A stretch of DNA of 37,710 nucleotides, from positions 1 to 37,710 of the forward strand of contig JABSPG010000008.1 of the NCBI GenBank assembly GCA_013214445.1, given 5' to 3'. The position numbers and the translations under genes were made by a program. This document shows, piece after piece, positions 7,097 to 14,315 of this stretch (position 1 is the first letter of the stretch; each line of letters begins with the position of its first letter). The stretch comes from Ekhidna sp. (GTDB taxonomy: Bacteria; Bacteroidota; Bacteroidia; Cytophagales; Cyclobacteriaceae). Below the pieces are notes generated by a model that saw only the letters and a list, made by a program, of their open reading frames with translations, was not told the origin of the DNA and made no database searches.

Positions 7097-7399
7097 ATGA
7101 CCTCGCACTACATCGTCAAAAAATCAAAGCATTGGGACAATAAGCAGGATATAATCAGGCTAATTATCTACGATAACGGCGGTACTATTACCCTGAATGA
7201 ATTGATACAGATTCTACAGCCATGGTACAACGACACACGACGTAAAAGCACGTGTGCAAAAGTCTTCCGACACATCAATAAGATGATGAAAAAAGGACTA
7301 CTAGAAAGGATTGATAAGGGGGTTTACAGGTTGTTATACGATGATAGTTTGAAGGAAAGCTATTTACCACCTGAATCAAAACAAGTAACTATTTTTTAA
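7097..7399 (+). CDS. Putative winged-helix protein
   Basis: A 100-residue basic protein beginning 1 nt after the loader stop. It has a winged-helix pattern: a helix (DNKQDIIRLIIY), a second with TLNELIQILQPW, a recognition-like segment (STCAKVFRHINKMMKKGLL) and a beta wing (ERIDKGVYRLLYD). This suggests nucleic-acid binding, perhaps in replication or early regulation given the neighbours, but no specific family is recognised. A weak AGCGGA/TCCGCT hairpin without a T-run lies after it at 7409-7423. Confidence 0.65.
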   Translation: MTSHYIVKKSKHWDNKQDIIRLIIYDNGGTITLNELIQILQPWYNDTRRKSTCAKVFRHINKMMKKGLLERIDKGVYRLLYDDSLKESYLPPESKQVTIF

Positions 7400-7443
7400 C
7401 AAGTTTAGCGGAATTTCCGCTGAAAGACTTAAATACGCTAATT

Positions 7444-7713
7444 ATGAGGAGATACTTTGAAATTCAAGATTTAAGGAGATGGATTGAAAGGTGTAAAGGA
7501 TCAATTACACTAGAATACATAATCCCTAGTTCTTTAAAGATTGAAAATACAGATTCAAACGAGGTGAAGGAGATCAAAAGAAAGGGTTATGGACATCTTA
7601 TTAGGGTCAAGACTAAGGATGGATTTAATCAGGTTGTTATTAATGCGGATCAGCATCAAGCGGTTATGGAAATAGATCATCGATTATCCTCATTTTGGGG
7701 ATTACCATTTTAA
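7444..7713 (+). CDS. Hypothetical protein, 89 residues
   Basis: No family recognised. The sequence alternates charged helices and short strands (GHLIRVKTKDGFNQVVINADQ) and ends with an aromatic SSFWGLPF. It has an ATG start with no Shine-Dalgarno. It is one of a run of short genes between the helicase loader and the coiled-coil protein, all on the same strand with short gaps, so it probably belongs to the early transcript. Confidence 0.6.
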   Translation: MRRYFEIQDLRRWIERCKGSITLEYIIPSSLKIENTDSNEVKEIKRKGYGHLIRVKTKDGFNQVVINADQHQAVMEIDHRLSSFWGLPF

Positions 7714-7726
7714 ATAAAAACACATT

Positions 7727-7873
7727 ATGAAATTCTATTTAAACGCCCTGTATAGGCTTTATTTTTTTAAATCAGGTACAGACATGCCAAGATGGATGGA
7801 GCTAACTTATAGCTGCTTGGCTTGGGTACAGATAGTAGCAATTACGTACGTCATTTTAAAACAAACACTATGA
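7727..7873 (+). CDS. Small single-pass membrane protein, 48 residues
   Basis: ATG 7727 opens a 48-codon frame. It starts with a basic/aromatic segment (KFYLNALYRLYFFK), has two Met in the middle and then a hydrophobic stretch at about residues 26-44 (LTYSCLAWVQIVAITYVIL) that could cross the membrane. The TGA stop overlaps the ATG of the next gene as ATGA, which supports translation. The leader reads AAAAACACATTATG, close to the CACATG context of neighbouring genes. Function unknown. Confidence 0.55.
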   Translation: MKFYLNALYRLYFFKSGTDMPRWMELTYSCLAWVQIVAITYVILKQTL

Positions 7874-8205
7874 ACGACTGGATTAAAATTGAAGATGAGC
7901 TGCCTCACGTACTACAAATAGTCTATGTAGTATGTGTGGCTGAAAATTCACAGCGAAGATATAACTATGAAACGATGGCCGTGTACATACCGTACATGAC
8001 GGTTAAGGCGGATGACTTTATGATAGAAGAGTATTCTTATGAATCAGACTACAACGAAGAAGAAGACGAATTCTACACCCGTGAGGGCTTCTATGAATGG
8101 CAAAGCGTAGCTGACATCCATTGGATGATAACTGATAAAGTAACACACTGGAGACCAAGGATTAAACTACCAAAATTGAATGAGGTAAAAAATGAAAACA
8201 ACTGA
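7870..8205 (+). CDS. DUF551-like protein
   Basis: A 111-residue protein. The N-terminal MNDWIKIEDELPHVLQIVYVV and the late VTHWRPR are the two ends of the DUF551 pattern (W-I-x-x-x-x-x-L-P at the start, T-H-W-x-P at the end), a short family common in phage accessory regions and of unknown function. The middle contains a very acidic insert (residues about 50-70, EEYSYESDYNEEEDEF). The start is placed at ATG 7870, overlapping the stop of the small membrane protein; an upstream alternative start at 7822 would overlap that gene's coding sequence. Confidence 0.65.
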   Translation: MNDWIKIEDELPHVLQIVYVVCVAENSQRRYNYETMAVYIPYMTVKADDFMIEEYSYESDYNEEEDEFYTREGFYEWQSVADIHWMITDKVTHWRPRIKLPKLNEVKNENN

Positions 8206-8545
8206 TAAGGTTTATTCAGCTAAGGTTTTACATGTCCTTTCCACTTTAAGCACTGATTTAAAACGGGAAATGGGCAATCAATATCACAATAAGAATGAGG
8301 TGTCTACTGGTATAGCGTCTCGTTCATCAGATATTTTATTTTGGATTTTTAATGCAAAAAACCATCCTCACAAACGACCGTCTGCCGTTGGTAATCTGTA
8401 CGGTTATTTGGTGGAAAAGAAAAATAATGATAGATATTTGCAGAATACAACTCAATCCACCATATTTACACCGAACTATTTCAAAGGGGCAGCTGAGTTT
8501 ACAGAGCGCTACCTAGAACTTTTGGACGAAATCATTGAATTTTAA
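8192..8545 (+). CDS. Hypothetical protein, 117 residues
   Basis: No family recognised. Overlaps the DUF551-like gene by 14 nt and ends 5 nt before the next gene, so it sits inside a tight operon. The protein is mixed charged with a basic centre (NAKNHPHKRPSAVGNLYGYLVEKKNND) and an acidic C-terminal helix (TERYLELLDEIIEF). No membrane segment or signal peptide is visible. Confidence 0.6.
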   Translation: MKTTDKVYSAKVLHVLSTLSTDLKREMGNQYHNKNEVSTGIASRSSDILFWIFNAKNHPHKRPSAVGNLYGYLVEKKNNDRYLQNTTQSTIFTPNYFKGAAEFTERYLELLDEIIEF

Positions 8546-8550
8546 AACAC

Positions 8551-9915
8551 ATGGACACAAACAATCAGATTACAAATGAATTGCAAACCGTTGAACCTTC
8601 CAAGGCTGACGAGATTAGGGCAATCTTTGCGCCAATGGCCGACACGGTTCAAGATTTTGAAACCAGATTCAAACCTTTCAAAGATCTCAAAGACGAAGAG
8701 ATTACACCCGAACAAAGCACGGCTGCCAGCGTGCTAAGGAAGGAAATGAAGAAGGTAAGGAGCAACGTTGAAAACGAGCGTAAACGCTTAAAAGAGCCTT
8801 TTTTACGAACAGGGAAGGCAATTGATGGAATAGCGAACATTTATAAAGCAGCCATGGGTGACATGGAGACACGGCTTGAACATGTCATAAAGATCACCGA
8901 AGTATTAGAGCAAAAGCGCATCGACCGCCTACAGATTGACCGTGGTATAACCATGGCTAAGTACATGGAAGAGGTACCGGACAACCTTGGAACTATGGAA
9001 GAGGACGTTTTTATGGCTTACTACGAGGCCAAAAAGAAAGCATTTGAGGACGCCGAAGCCGCGCGAATTGAGGCCGAAAGAAAAGCGGAAGAGCAGAAAG
9101 TAATTCAAGAACTACACGAAGACCGCAAGAACACCCTTCTCGATGTGTGGGCTTTTCTATCGGAGGACGATAAGCAGATCAACTTTGGCCTGATCGACGA
9201 TGCCCGTTTTGGCAAAATCTGGAAAGAGGCCAAAGAAGCCAAGAACAAAAAGGATAACGAGCTTGCAGAATATCAAGCTAAGCAAAAGCGATTGAGGGAA
9301 TTGAGAATTGAAAGGATAAACCAGTATAACCCATACCTAGGATTCTACGCTGCGGAATTTAAAGGCGAAATCGAGGATCTATCACAAACTGAGTTCGATG
9401 AAATGATTCAAGATGCAGCTGCTAATGTAGCAATTGATCAGACTAGAACGACTGAGATTGAAGAGCTTCATGATTTCTTCGTTCATGAAAATTTTGGAAT
9501 CTGGCACTACTGGCAATACCCAAGCGCGGAATGGGATGTGTGCATTAAAGATGCTCAAGAGCTCAAAGAGATTTATCGTCAGAGGGTTGAAGATCTTGAA
9601 TCTAATGGCTTTATGGATACGGGAAGCCCTATCGTACTAGCTCAAATGCTCGAAAAACAATACAGCGAAATGCTATCCAAGATGATAGAAAAGCGCGAAA
9701 AGGAGCAAGCCGAAAAGGAAAGGATTGATAAGTTAGAACGCGAAGAGGTCGCGAGAATAGAGGAGGAGAAAAAGAAAAGGGAGGCGATGAAAGCTAGTGA
9801 TTCAAAGAAATGGGCAATGCTCAAAGAAGAGGTTCTAAAGGTTATTGATTCATACGGCTTTAAGTCTGAGAAGTATCAATCTTTTCAACTTGAACTGAAA
9901 GAAATAGTAGATTAA
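8551..9915 (+). CDS. Large coiled-coil protein, DUF1351-like N-terminus
   Basis: A 454-residue, highly charged, mostly helical protein. Residues about 20-110 (DFETRFKPFKDLKDEEIT, then LRKEMKKVRSNVENERKRLK) resemble the DUF1351/phage coiled-coil proteins often found in early regions near RecT. Residues about 160-190 and 375-425 are long Glu/Lys/Arg/Ala coiled coils. A middle segment near 305-330 is aromatic and less charged (FFVHENFGIWHYWQYPSAEW) and may be a small folded domain. The role is unknown; an early DNA-associated protein is the contextual guess. The start context is AAAACACATG, and a GAAA-loop terminator follows directly. Confidence 0.6.
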   Translation: MDTNNQITNELQTVEPSKADEIRAIFAPMADTVQDFETRFKPFKDLKDEEITPEQSTAASVLRKEMKKVRSNVENERKRLKEPFLRTGKAIDGIANIYKAAMGDMETRLEHVIKITEVLEQKRIDRLQIDRGITMAKYMEEVPDNLGTMEEDVFMAYYEAKKKAFEDAEAARIEAERKAEEQKVIQELHEDRKNTLLDVWAFLSEDDKQINFGLIDDARFGKIWKEAKEAKNKKDNELAEYQAKQKRLRELRIERINQYNPYLGFYAAEFKGEIEDLSQTEFDEMIQDAAANVAIDQTRTTEIEELHDFFVHENFGIWHYWQYPSAEWDVCIKDAQELKEIYRQRVEDLESNGFMDTGSPIVLAQMLEKQYSEMLSKMIEKREKEQAEKERIDKLEREEVARIEEEKKKREAMKASDSKKWAMLKEEVLKVIDSYGFKSEKYQSFQLELKEIVD

Positions 9916-9917
9916 CC

Positions 9918-9943
9918 AAAGCCCGAAAGGGCTTTTATCTTTG
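9918..9943 (+). terminator. GAAA-loop terminator running into a TATCTTTG element
   Basis: Perfect 7-bp stem AAAGCCC/GGGCTTT closed by a GAAA tetraloop, followed by a short T-run. The last T of the run starts TATCTTTG (9936-9943), a match to the Bacteroidota TAnnTTTG element, 6 nt before the ATG of the M15 peptidase. No TTG is seen at the -33 distance, and transcription starting after it would leave almost no leader, so the promoter reading is tentative while the terminator is likely. Confidence 0.65.
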
Positions 9944-9948
9944 AAATT

Positions 9949-10689
9949 ATGAGCAAAAAAGCAATACCTGCAAGCGAATTTGAAGCAATAGCTGCCAAAT
10001 TCAAGGCTATGAAGCCTGTCAAGAATTTCTCAGTCTGGGAAGCTATTAACAGCAAGACAGCGCACGCGCACGGGGTTAGGGAGCAATTCAACCCTGAAAA
10101 ATCAATCATTGAGAGAATTGAAGGGTCTTTGAAGATCTTACAGGTAATTAGAGAGGCTATAGGTGTACCGATTCATATTAGCTCTGGCTATCGTTCGCCC
10201 GTATTGAATAAGTTGGTAGGGGGCGCACGTCGTTCTGATCATCAGGCATTGGGTAACACCATAGCTTTTGATCTGCAAACTAACCGTAAAGGGCTAAAAG
10301 CATTCAGCACCCCTAATCAAAAGTTGTTCGAGTGCATTATAGATCTAACTATGCAAGGTGATATACCACCTTTCAAGCAGCTTATCCACGAATTCGGGAC
10401 GCCCAATGAGCCAAAATGGGTGCATATTAGTTGGGATATTGAGAACCCCAAAAAGCAGATTCTTACTATCAAGCCTGATCTATTTCAAAGCTACGATGAC
10501 ATCACAGATGATTACTTTGATGATCAAGATCAGTACATCAGTGCTATAAATATCAAAGGAATCACTACGGGCGAATCTGAAATTGTGAACGCAAAAGGAG
10601 AAACGATAGAGACTTTAGCTAAGTCAAAGCGATTCACGATAATTGACATCGTGGAGATCAACGGCAAACCACACTTCAAAATCAAATGA
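9949..10689 (+). CDS. M15-family peptidase, probable endolysin
   Basis: A 246-residue protein with the core of zinc D,D/L,D-peptidases of family M15: IHISSGYRSPVLNKLVGG (residues 76-92), the metal-binding SDH at 96-98, AFD with Asp108, and WVHISW with His159. Such enzymes cleave peptidoglycan peptides and often serve as phage endolysins. The usual S-x-H-x-x-G-x-A-x-D motif has three extra residues here between His98 and Asp108. The C-terminal 70 residues begin with an acidic stretch (DDITDDYFDDQDQ) and end in short strands (RFTIIDIVEINGKPHFKIK), perhaps a small wall-binding module. There is no signal peptide, so it needs the holin encoded next. Confidence 0.8.
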   Translation: MSKKAIPASEFEAIAAKFKAMKPVKNFSVWEAINSKTAHAHGVREQFNPEKSIIERIEGSLKILQVIREAIGVPIHISSGYRSPVLNKLVGGARRSDHQALGNTIAFDLQTNRKGLKAFSTPNQKLFECIIDLTMQGDIPPFKQLIHEFGTPNEPKWVHISWDIENPKKQILTIKPDLFQSYDDITDDYFDDQDQYISAINIKGITTGESEIVNAKGETIETLAKSKRFTIIDIVEINGKPHFKIK

Positions 10690-10898
10690 TCAAAATCTAT
10701 AATCGCATGAAAAATCAAAGTCCAAACGGGGGCGCAGGATTAGGAGTATTTGTAGGGATACTTTTGACAGCGTTCGGATTCGCTTACCTCGTTCATTCTT
10801 ACGAAAGCTGGGAGGTGATATTTTCAATCGTATCAATAAGTTGGGGCGTGTATCTAGTGAATCACAACACTAGAATTTTTACGCGCAAGAAAAAATAA
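10686..10898 (+). CDS. Two-TM holin candidate
   Basis: A 70-residue protein whose ATG overlaps the peptidase stop (ATGA). Two hydrophobic segments, about residues 18-36 (GLGVFVGILLTAFGFAYLV) and 42-58 (WEVIFSIVSISWGVYLV), are joined by a short charged turn and followed by a basic tail (RIFTRKKK). Size, topology and the position right after the endolysin fit a class II holin. No sequence family is recognised, so this rests on topology and context. Confidence 0.6.
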   Translation: MIKIYNRMKNQSPNGGAGLGVFVGILLTAFGFAYLVHSYESWEVIFSIVSISWGVYLVNHNTRIFTRKKK

Positions 10899-10902
10899 GT
10901 GC

Positions 10903-10910
10903 TATATTTG
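10903..10910 (+). promoter_or_regulatory. Bacteroidota -7 promoter element (TATATTTG)
   Basis: Exact TAnnTTTG match, 21 nt before the ATG at 10932. A TTG at the -33 distance is not seen; only a T-rich stretch is present. It would start a new transcript for the 26-residue peptide, the HTH-like protein and the nuclease. Confidence 0.5.
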
Positions 10911-10931
10911 CGTAAATCAAAAGCAAAACAC

Positions 10932-11012
10932 ATGGAAAATTTAAACGATCATCAAAGGTTTGCGCTCATAGTTGTATGGGTCATTTTTTCAATCTTAATT
11001 CATCCAATATGA
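10932..11012 (+). CDS. 26-residue membrane micropeptide
   Basis: ATG 10932 has the AAAACACATG context used by the other non-structural genes and lies behind a TATATTTG element. It opens 26 codons whose product has a charged start (MENLNDHQR) and a hydrophobic segment (FALIVVWVIFSILIHPI) long enough to cross the membrane. TGA overlaps the next ATG as ATGA. Start context, promoter and overlap together support a real gene, although no family is recognised. It could be a lysis modulator, a membrane-acting inhibitor or a translational leader for the next gene. Confidence 0.5.
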   Translation: MENLNDHQRFALIVVWVIFSILIHPI

Positions 11013-11215
11013 GCGAAGTAAAGCAAGTAAACAGGTTTGTCACCGTTGTCATAAAGGAAGGTGAACCTGATAACGTGAACGCATTTCCGAGCCTTACCAA
11101 GGCATGCAAGTACACAGGTGTAAGCTATTCGACGGCTTCAAAGCAGGGGATGGAATCAGTACACGGCTATCCTTTTACTTTGAATGGGTATAGGTTCTAC
11201 AAATGCAGGATATAA
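11009..11215 (+). CDS. Small HTH-like (NUMOD1-like) protein
   Basis: A 68-residue protein. The segment FPSLTKACKYTGVSYSTASKQG looks like the short DNA-binding helix pair of NUMOD1-type modules (S-x-x-x-A-x-x-x-x-G-v-s-x-x-x-I-x), and the following YPFTLNGYRFYKC gives a short strand pair. NUMOD modules usually accompany homing nucleases; here the next gene is a PD-(D/E)XK nuclease in a separate frame. Start ATG 11009 overlaps the micropeptide stop; the upstream in-frame start at 10976 would run through that peptide. Confidence 0.55.
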   Translation: MSEVKQVNRFVTVVIKEGEPDNVNAFPSLTKACKYTGVSYSTASKQGMESVHGYPFTLNGYRFYKCRI

Positions 11216-11216
11216 A

Positions 11217-11543
11217 ATGGCTTATCGTCGTTTAAAAAAATCAGACATCCCGTGGTTACTAAAAACTACGGGACTTTTTTTTGAAAAGGAGGTGCTAGGC
11301 ATCCCTGATCGTAAGTTTAGATTTGATTTCGCTTGCAAAGATTACAAAATAGCAATTGAATACGACGGTATTATATCGGCAAAGTCAAGGCATACAAGCG
11401 TAAAGGGTTTTACTACGGACTGTGAAAAAACCAACCTAGCACAAGTACACGGATGGATAGTATTGCGTTATACGGCTTTAAACCTATCTTCGATCATCGA
11501 ACAGATCGAACTAGCCAAAAAATTGAGAGATGAAATTAACTGA
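11217..11543 (+). CDS. PD-(D/E)XK endonuclease, Vsr/resolvase-like
   Basis: A 108-residue small nuclease. FRFDFACKDYKIAIEYDG carries the PD-(D/E)XK-type pattern: Asp, a spacer, then Glu in IEYDG on the next strand. It is followed by RHTSVKGFTTDCEKTNLA and a last strand GWIVLRYT. This order is known from small phage nucleases annotated as Holliday-junction resolvase-like or Vsr-like. It might resolve branched DNA before packaging or act on host DNA. The start is ATG 11217, just after the preceding stop. Confidence 0.7.
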   Translation: MAYRRLKKSDIPWLLKTTGLFFEKEVLGIPDRKFRFDFACKDYKIAIEYDGIISAKSRHTSVKGFTTDCEKTNLAQVHGWIVLRYTALNLSSIIEQIELAKKLRDEIN

Positions 11544-11880
11544 GATTATTATTACACTGTTGTCGGGGGGAGGTATAGCGGCTATATTACCGCGATTGCT
11601 TCCTAAGTATTTTGATTTCCTAATCAAGAAAAAAAAGCAGGATTACGACACATTTAATGCTCAATTAAAGCTGGTACAAAACGCACATCAAAACGTACAG
11701 AATGCTAATGCAGACGTCATTCAAAGGCTTCAATTATCTATAGATCAGCTATCCAAGCGCCAAATAGATGATCGGAAAATCATTGATGAGTTGCGAAAAG
11801 AGAACGCCGAATTGAAAGCTGAGGTGTTAACCTTGGAAGCTGAATTAAAAGCGCTCAAGAAAGAGAACAATAAGAGCTAA
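11530..11880 (+). CDS. Membrane-anchored coiled-coil protein, spanin or holin-like
   Basis: A 116-residue protein overlapping the nuclease gene by 14 nt. Residues about 5-24 (EIIITLLSGGGIAAILPRLL) form one membrane segment, followed by a Lys-rich anchor and a long coiled coil from about 40 to 113 (LQLSIDQLSKRQIDDRKI, LRKENAELKAEVLTLEAEL). An N-terminal membrane anchor with a coiled coil is the layout of an inner-membrane spanin, and the lysis genes are close by; coiled-coil holin-like proteins share it. No separate outer-membrane spanin lipoprotein is encoded next to it. Confidence 0.5.
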   Translation: MKLTEIIITLLSGGGIAAILPRLLPKYFDFLIKKKKQDYDTFNAQLKLVQNAHQNVQNANADVIQRLQLSIDQLSKRQIDDRKIIDELRKENAELKAEVLTLEAELKALKKENNKS

Positions 11881-11887
11881 TCTTTTC

Positions 11888-11895
11888 TATATTTG
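11888..11895 (+). promoter_or_regulatory. Bacteroidota -7 promoter element (TATATTTG)
   Basis: Exact TAnnTTTG match between the stop at 11880 and ATG 11910. No clear -33 TTG is present. It would serve the single gene that ends at the 12374 terminator. Confidence 0.5.
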
Positions 11896-11909
11896 AAGAA
11901 AAAAGGCAC

Positions 11910-12335
11910 ATGAAAGGCAGTTGGTTCCTCAAAACATTCTTTTCAAAAGAAGCCCTCGTAAGGTTTCTCCCGATTGATTTCTTGGTTGATTACGTTTTGG
12001 ATCAACTTAGAGGCAAGATCTCAGAGATTAAAGATGAATCTATCCGTAAAATCTTAGCTAATCAGTTGCCTAATCTGAGAACGGCGGCAATGATCCCGAT
12101 GGACGGCAACCCGAACGACTCAGAACAATTAGAGGAGCTAGGAAAGCACATGGCATACAGCCTCTATGTAGATTCTACCGATTACCTAGATGCTCTTATC
12201 AGGGAAACTTTAGGGATTGAAGAAAAGGCTACCATTACCAATAAAGACAGACAAAAAGCCCTCCCAATGATCTACAACGCAATCCAAGCAAGCGGTGCTA
12301 GATTAGAACGAATGGGTATCAGGGTTCAACGATAG
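11910..12335 (+). CDS. Hypothetical protein, 141 residues
   Basis: No family recognised. It is helical and amphipathic, with a basic hydrophobic N-terminus (SWFLKTFFSKEALVRFLPIDFLVDYVL) and a C-terminal helix pair. The gene stands alone between a promoter element and a strong terminator and has the CACATG start context, so it is probably expressed separately from the lysis genes. The middle contains a polar loop (MDGNPNDSEQLEELGKH). Location suggests an accessory or lysis-linked role; nothing in the sequence defines it. Confidence 0.6.
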   Translation: MKGSWFLKTFFSKEALVRFLPIDFLVDYVLDQLRGKISEIKDESIRKILANQLPNLRTAAMIPMDGNPNDSEQLEELGKHMAYSLYVDSTDYLDALIRETLGIEEKATITNKDRQKALPMIYNAIQASGARLERMGIRVQR

Positions 12336-12373
12336 CAGTTTTTTATTTTCTTGTAGTTTAGGGGAATTTAAAG

Positions 12374-12399
12374 CCTTGGTATTTTACCAAGGTTTTTTT
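12374..12399 (+). terminator. Strong intrinsic terminator before the late leader
   Basis: Perfect 8-bp stem CCTTGGTA/TACCAAGG with a TTT loop and seven T. It ends the transcript of the gene at 11910-12335. Confidence 0.88.
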
Positions 12400-12405
12400 G
12401 TGCGT

Positions 12406-12496
12406 TGTGACTAGCTTTGCGAAGCGGTTTCATTTTCCAGTGTGTAGTCGCATCATGTGTTTGGCCTCCGATCTAGTCCATCGGAGGTTTTTTTTT
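12406..12496 (+). ncRNA. Structured leader before the terminase genes
   Basis: TGTGACTA (12406-12413) pairs with TAGTCGCA (12445-12452) as an 8-bp helix with one G-U, enclosing a small GCTT/AAGC hairpin. A second, perfect terminator hairpin follows (12465-12496). Its loop contains CTAGTC (12473-12478), complementary to GACTAG (12409-12414) in the 5' arm of the first helix. The first helix and the terminator loop therefore compete for the same bases, an echo of the leader at 5352. About 70 nt between two terminators has no ORF. Regulatory function is inferred; transcription of this stretch would need a promoter that I do not see. Confidence 0.45.
12465..12496 (+). terminator. Terminator-like hairpin just upstream of the terminase operon
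   Basis: CCTCCGA/TCGGAGG stem, 9-nt loop and nine T. It lies about 30 nt before the small terminase start and right before TATCTTTA (12503-12510), a one-mismatch TAnnTTTG element that could start the late transcript. Confidence 0.85.
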
Positions 12497-12525
12497 GTTC
12501 TTTATCTTTACCCAAAACCAAAACC

Positions 12526-13035
12526 ATGAGCGAAAAGAAAAAAAAATCATATAATGATAGCGGTAAAAATTACAGCTACCCTAACCGCGACCCGAACGAT
12601 AAGACTTTTAAAAAGCAAATTAACTGGTCTAAGGTAGAATTTGCTCTGACTAGATATTGCACGATTGCCGAAGTAGCAACTTCGCTAGGAATAGGGCGTG
12701 CTACTTTGGTTAATCGGTTTGAGTTCGAGAAGCCCTTTGATACCGATGAGAGGCAGTTCAAGACAATAGGAGATTTCAAGGCATATTGCCGCGAAGGGGG
12801 AAACTCTATTATAAGGCTGGCGCAATGGGAGTCTATAGAACGCGCCGAACCTTCCGAAACTATGCTGATATGGCTTGGAAAGCAATATCTAAAGCAAGTC
12901 TCAGAACCAGCTATCAAAATCGAGCAAAACTCAGACGAAGGTATACAACGCGTATTTATCGGTGACTCATCGCAAGCCGTGGACATATTCGAGGATAAGG
13001 TAAAAACAGAAGATAAACCAGATGCCGAAAATTGA
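12526..13035 (+). CDS. Terminase small subunit
   Basis: A 169-residue protein directly before the large terminase and overlapping it by 14 nt. The segment EFALTRYCTIAEVATSLGIG followed by RATLVNRFE is a helix-turn-helix typical of small terminase subunits that recognise the packaging site, and the helical LAQWESIERAEPSETMLIWLGKQYL fits the oligomerisation core. The C-terminal tail is acidic. The first 25 residues are Lys/Ser/Asn-rich. ATG 12526 is chosen because the longer frame from 12457 would run through the terminator. Confidence 0.8.
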   Translation: MSEKKKKSYNDSGKNYSYPNRDPNDKTFKKQINWSKVEFALTRYCTIAEVATSLGIGRATLVNRFEFEKPFDTDERQFKTIGDFKAYCREGGNSIIRLAQWESIERAEPSETMLIWLGKQYLKQVSEPAIKIEQNSDEGIQRVFIGDSSQAVDIFEDKVKTEDKPDAEN

Positions 13036-14311
13036 GGTAACATCTAATTTTTTACACAACTCGAAAGCCTTCCAGAATCGCAAAAGGTATTCAGGCGTTA
13101 CGACTATATCAGGGCGTTACAATGTGATAGCTCATGAAGGAAGTTCGAGATCTGGTAAGTCTTGGGCTATAGCTCAATTCATAGTAGAATACATCATGCG
13201 CTATACAGGTAAGACTATAACTATAGCACGCGATTCTAAAGCAGCTTTGAAGGATACGACCTATCATACTCTAAGAAAAGTCTTTGGTTCTTATGGTCTT
13301 AGCCCCGAATACTTTAATAAGTCCGCTACTGATATTCACATACGGGGCAACATTATCAGGTTTGTAGGTTGTAATGAAGACCCTTTGAGAGCGCACGGAT
13401 TGGAGCAGGATCTATTGTGGATTAATGAAGCCATAGCGGTGCCTAAGCTGACTTACGATCAGATGGTGCAACGTACTAATGAGTTTGTTTTCGTTGACTT
13501 CAATCCTAGCGAGGTTGAATCCTATCTCTATGACTTAGAGATGCAAGACAATGTCTATTATGTCAATTCAACCTTCGTAGATAATCCAGCAGCGCCACGT
13601 GCTGAAATTGACAAGATCCTTTCATACGCTCACCCGAAAGCAGAAGAACCAGAGGGTTATTGGAAAAAGGTGCGGTTTTATCATCCTGAGTTCAAATCGC
13701 ATGAAGATTGGGAGCGGTTCAAGGCGAAGAACCTAGAACAGAACAGCGCGGATCTTTGGATGTGGCGTGTCTATGGATTGGGTGAACGTACCGTTGGGGA
13801 TGATAGGGTAATCAAAAAGTATGAGATCTTCTACGATTATCCAGAGGTCTATGATTCAAAAATGTACGGGGGTGATTTCGGATTTTCACCAGCTCCAGCT
13901 GCTGGTATTGAACGAATATTGAACGGCAACAAAGTGTATTTAACTGAGTTAATGTATGAGCATTACACGCAGAACGAAGACATAGCCGAACATCTTAAAC
14001 CGTACTTAGAGGAGATCTGGGTATGGGACGAAGCAGGCAAAAAGGATATAGCGCGGTTACGTCAACTAGGCATGAATGCTTACCCGTGCGATAAAAGGGG
14101 CGGTGTCGAATCTGGTATCAGGAAAATGCAAAGCCGTGAGATATTCATACATTACAAATCTGAAAATCTGTTAAATGAGGTTAGGAATTATCGCTGGAAA
14201 AAGACGAAATCAGGTGATTATGTGATCAATTCTAAAGGTCACAGATCAGTAGTTAAGACCGATGACCACCTTTTAGATGCGTGGAGGTACGTGGAAACCC
14301 TTTATATTTAG
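13022..14311 (+). CDS. Terminase large subunit
   Basis: A 429-residue packaging ATPase-nuclease. The ATPase half has Walker A GSSRSGKS at residues 40-47, Walker B LLWINEA at 131-137 and the coupling segment FVFVDFNP at 155-162. The RNase H-like nuclease half shows GGDFGFSPAP at 283-292 with Asp285, VWDEAG near 335 and DDHLLDAWRY at 414-423, which supply the acidic metal ligands. Length and motif order are normal for the HK97/SPP1-type proteins. It translocates DNA into the prohead through the portal encoded next. Confidence 0.93.
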   Translation: MPKIEVTSNFLHNSKAFQNRKRYSGVTTISGRYNVIAHEGSSRSGKSWAIAQFIVEYIMRYTGKTITIARDSKAALKDTTYHTLRKVFGSYGLSPEYFNKSATDIHIRGNIIRFVGCNEDPLRAHGLEQDLLWINEAIAVPKLTYDQMVQRTNEFVFVDFNPSEVESYLYDLEMQDNVYYVNSTFVDNPAAPRAEIDKILSYAHPKAEEPEGYWKKVRFYHPEFKSHEDWERFKAKNLEQNSADLWMWRVYGLGERTVGDDRVIKKYEIFYDYPEVYDSKMYGGDFGFSPAPAAGIERILNGNKVYLTELMYEHYTQNEDIAEHLKPYLEEIWVWDEAGKKDIARLRQLGMNAYPCDKRGGVESGIRKMQSREIFIHYKSENLLNEVRNYRWKKTKSGDYVINSKGHRSVVKTDDHLLDAWRYVETLYI

Positions 14312-14315
14312 GCTT

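Noticed and set aside
7409..7423. AGCGGA/TCCGCT hairpin as a terminator
   Set aside because: Six base pairs with a 3-nt loop and no T-run.
12576..13043. Minus-strand open frame of 155 codons opposite the small terminase
   Set aside because: Shadow of a conserved gene; no promoter or start context.
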